This document shows, piece after piece, positions 62,768 through 64,000 of a stretch of 64,000 nucleotides of DNA. Every line of letters starts with the position of its first letter. The first letter of the stretch is position 1. Both the position numbers and the translations under genes were made by a program. The stretch comes from Symbiodinium natans (taxonomy: Eukaryota; Sar; Dinophyceae; Suessiales; Symbiodiniaceae): positions 62,001-126,000 of the forward strand of contig CAJNDS010000290.1 of NCBI GenBank assembly GCA_905221605.1, written 5' to 3'. Below the pieces are notes generated by a model. The model did not search any database. It saw only the letters and a program-made list of their open reading frames with translations, and had not been told where the DNA came from.

Positions 62768-63032
62768 TACTATTCGCTTAAGAAAACGCACCACAAAATG
62801 AAAGACAAGAATCCCTATATTACCCTTGTAAGGAAGAATACTAGTTACTAGAAACTCTGTTTCGGAACTGATCACTCAAGATGAACCTTCAACAAGCCGG
62901 GGTCCCAGAAAGCTTGGCTTCTCGGTACATCTCAAGCTGCGGAGCAACGTGCTTGGAACCTCATTAGGGTTTAGGGTTTAGGGTTTAGGGTTTAGGGTTT
63001 AGGGTTTAGGGGGGGGTTCTTAAGCAAGCAAT
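62768..63032 (+). mobile_element. Family C element split by telomeric and unique sequence
   Basis: The left part CTACTATTCGCTTAAGAAAACGC..CCCTATATTACCCTTGTAAGG is at 62768-62855. The right end GGGGGGTTCTTAAGCAAGCAAT is at 63010-63031. Between them lie about 110 bp of unrelated sequence and six TTTAGGG units (62967-63010). Confidence 0.55.
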
Positions 63033-63154
63033 ATCTCATAGGGGTTCCTAGGCATGTCATAGCCTTGGCAGCCACAGCCAAGTCTTCACTGAACGCTCAG
63101 AAACGGCAGCTTAGGGCTGAACTTGGGGACCAGCTTTCAGTGAGATCCTGTCAG

Positions 63155-63222
63155 GGTTTAGGGTTTAGGGTTTAGGGTTTAGGGTTTAGGGTTTAGGGTT
63201 TAAATTTAGGGTTTAGGGTGGC
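63155..63222 (+). repeat. Interstitial telomeric array (TTTAGGG)n
   Basis: Seven perfect units, a TTTAAAT break, then two more. Confidence 0.95.
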
Positions 63223-63291
63223 TTTCAGTGAGGTCCCGTCCCCTACACGACTATGGTCACCATAGTCCCAATTAATTACGATATACTGATG

Positions 63292-63312
63292 TTGGGATGT
63301 TCCCCTAAGGGT
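63292..63312 (+). mobile_element. Family F element, left end only
   Basis: TTGGGATGTTCCCCTAAGGG matches the family F left end. Nothing resembling the right end follows. Confidence 0.35.
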
Positions 63313-63396
63313 TTTGTGGGCTTCGGATCCCCAAACCCTTGTGCCAACAAAAGCTGCAGCTATGAATCTACATGCCCAAATCATTCGAGTCGCGGC

Positions 63397-63660
63397 CCCA
63401 AACCCTAAATCCGAAACCCTAAGCCCTAAATCCTAAACCCTAAATCCTAAACCCTAAATCCTCAGCCCTAAATCCTAAACCCTAAATCCTAAACCCTAAA
63501 TCCTAAACCCTAAATCCTAAACCCTAAATCCTAAACCCTAAATTCTAAACCCTAAATCCTAAACCCTAAATCCTAAACCCTAAACCCTAAACCCTAAATC
63601 CTAAACCCTAAACCCTAAACCCTAAATCCTAAACCCTAAACCCTAAACCCTAAATCCTAA
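63397..63660 (-). repeat. Higher-order array (CCCTAAATCCTAAA)n
   Basis: About 19 fourteen-base dimers alternating CCCTAAA with TCCTAAA, some replaced by two or three CCCTAAA in a row toward the right. The strict alternation over 150 bp shows that the dimer, not the seven-base unit, was amplified. Confidence 0.95.
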
Positions 63661-63884
63661 GCTATCTCGGAAGCCGAGGTGTCGTCGTCCAAGCGGAATA
63701 TCTTGGCAGCCCTGGATGCGTGCGTCCCCGATGAAGGCGGCGGATTTCGGGTTTAGGGTGTAGGGTTTAGGGTCTGTTTTTTTTTGGTCAATTTAAGGCC
63801 ACAACCCCCTAAGCCCTACGTTAGGAACACAAACCTCCTAGGTTTTTTTGTAGGTTACCTGGGAATCCGATACCTCCCATCCCT

Positions 63885-63941
63885 AAACCCGAAGCCCTAA
63901 GCCCTAAACCCTAAGCCCTAAACCCTAAACCCTAAACCCTA
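63885..63941 (-). repeat. Telomeric array near the window end
   Basis: CCCGAAG, CCCTAAG and CCCTAAA units, about eight in all. The final 50 bases of the window are unique. Confidence 0.85.
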
Positions 63942-64000
63942 CACCTCCCGTCTTAACGTCTGCTGCTGCCCATTTCCCAGAGGCAGGCGCGAAGGCAAGC

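Noticed and set aside
4733-63660. Regularly spaced repeats resembling a CRISPR array
   Set aside because: The repeats are telomere units of variable number and both orientations, island lengths vary widely, and the DNA is eukaryotic.
63397-63999. A true chromosome end at the right edge
   Set aside because: The array is followed by unique sequence and further arrays, and C-strand orientation reading rightwards is not that of a right-hand telomere.

Overview
The window is nuclear DNA of a dinoflagellate. The decisive evidence is at 44168-44189, a full match to the 22-nt dinoflagellate spliced leader (DCCGTAGCC...CTCAAG), placed at the 5' end of a non-LTR retrotransposon. The plant-type telomere unit TTTAGGG, seen everywhere in both orientations, fits that assignment. 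I see no confident host gene, rRNA, tRNA or CRISPR array. The species cannot be told from the sequence.

Layout. 1-606: short direct repeats and a (TAG)n microsatellite. 606-2790: about 2.2 kb of non-repetitive sequence with no recognisable gene. 2795-3760: a TG/TGTGCG microsatellite. From about 3.8 kb to 44.1 kb, and again from 54.4 kb to the end, the DNA is a patchwork of unrelated islands, mostly 100-500 bp, separated by arrays of TTTAGGG or degenerate relatives in either orientation. Some arrays are locally converted to one variant (CCCTGAA, CCCTAAAA, CCCCTAA, CCCTAAATCCTAAA, ATAGGGTTC, CCCACAAA). Several junctions put arrays head to head, as at telomere fusions.

Inside the islands I found eight recurrent short element families, called A to H here. 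They are about 100-160 bp, mostly with inverted ends, and several are flanked by TA, so they look like non-autonomous MITEs. Some are nested (A' inside F, C inside D). Several are split by telomeric arrays, so those arrays arose after the elements inserted.

44.17-54.37 kb holds one long LINE-like retrotransposon. Its parts in order are: spliced leader; ORF1; a 3.4-kb AT-rich interruption edged by ATAGATACG-type repeats; a long reading frame containing an EF-hand loop; an APE-type endonuclease; a reverse transcriptase with a WMDD active site; and two C-terminal zinc fingers. The second reading frame stays in one phase over 5.8 kb but has three in-frame stops (TAG, TGA, TAA), and one endonuclease catalytic Asp is replaced by Asn, so this copy is probably dead. 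It lies between CCCTAAA arrays of the same orientation, in register, which suggests insertion into telomeric repeat. A few islands carry short open frames that may be gene fragments, all uncertain.
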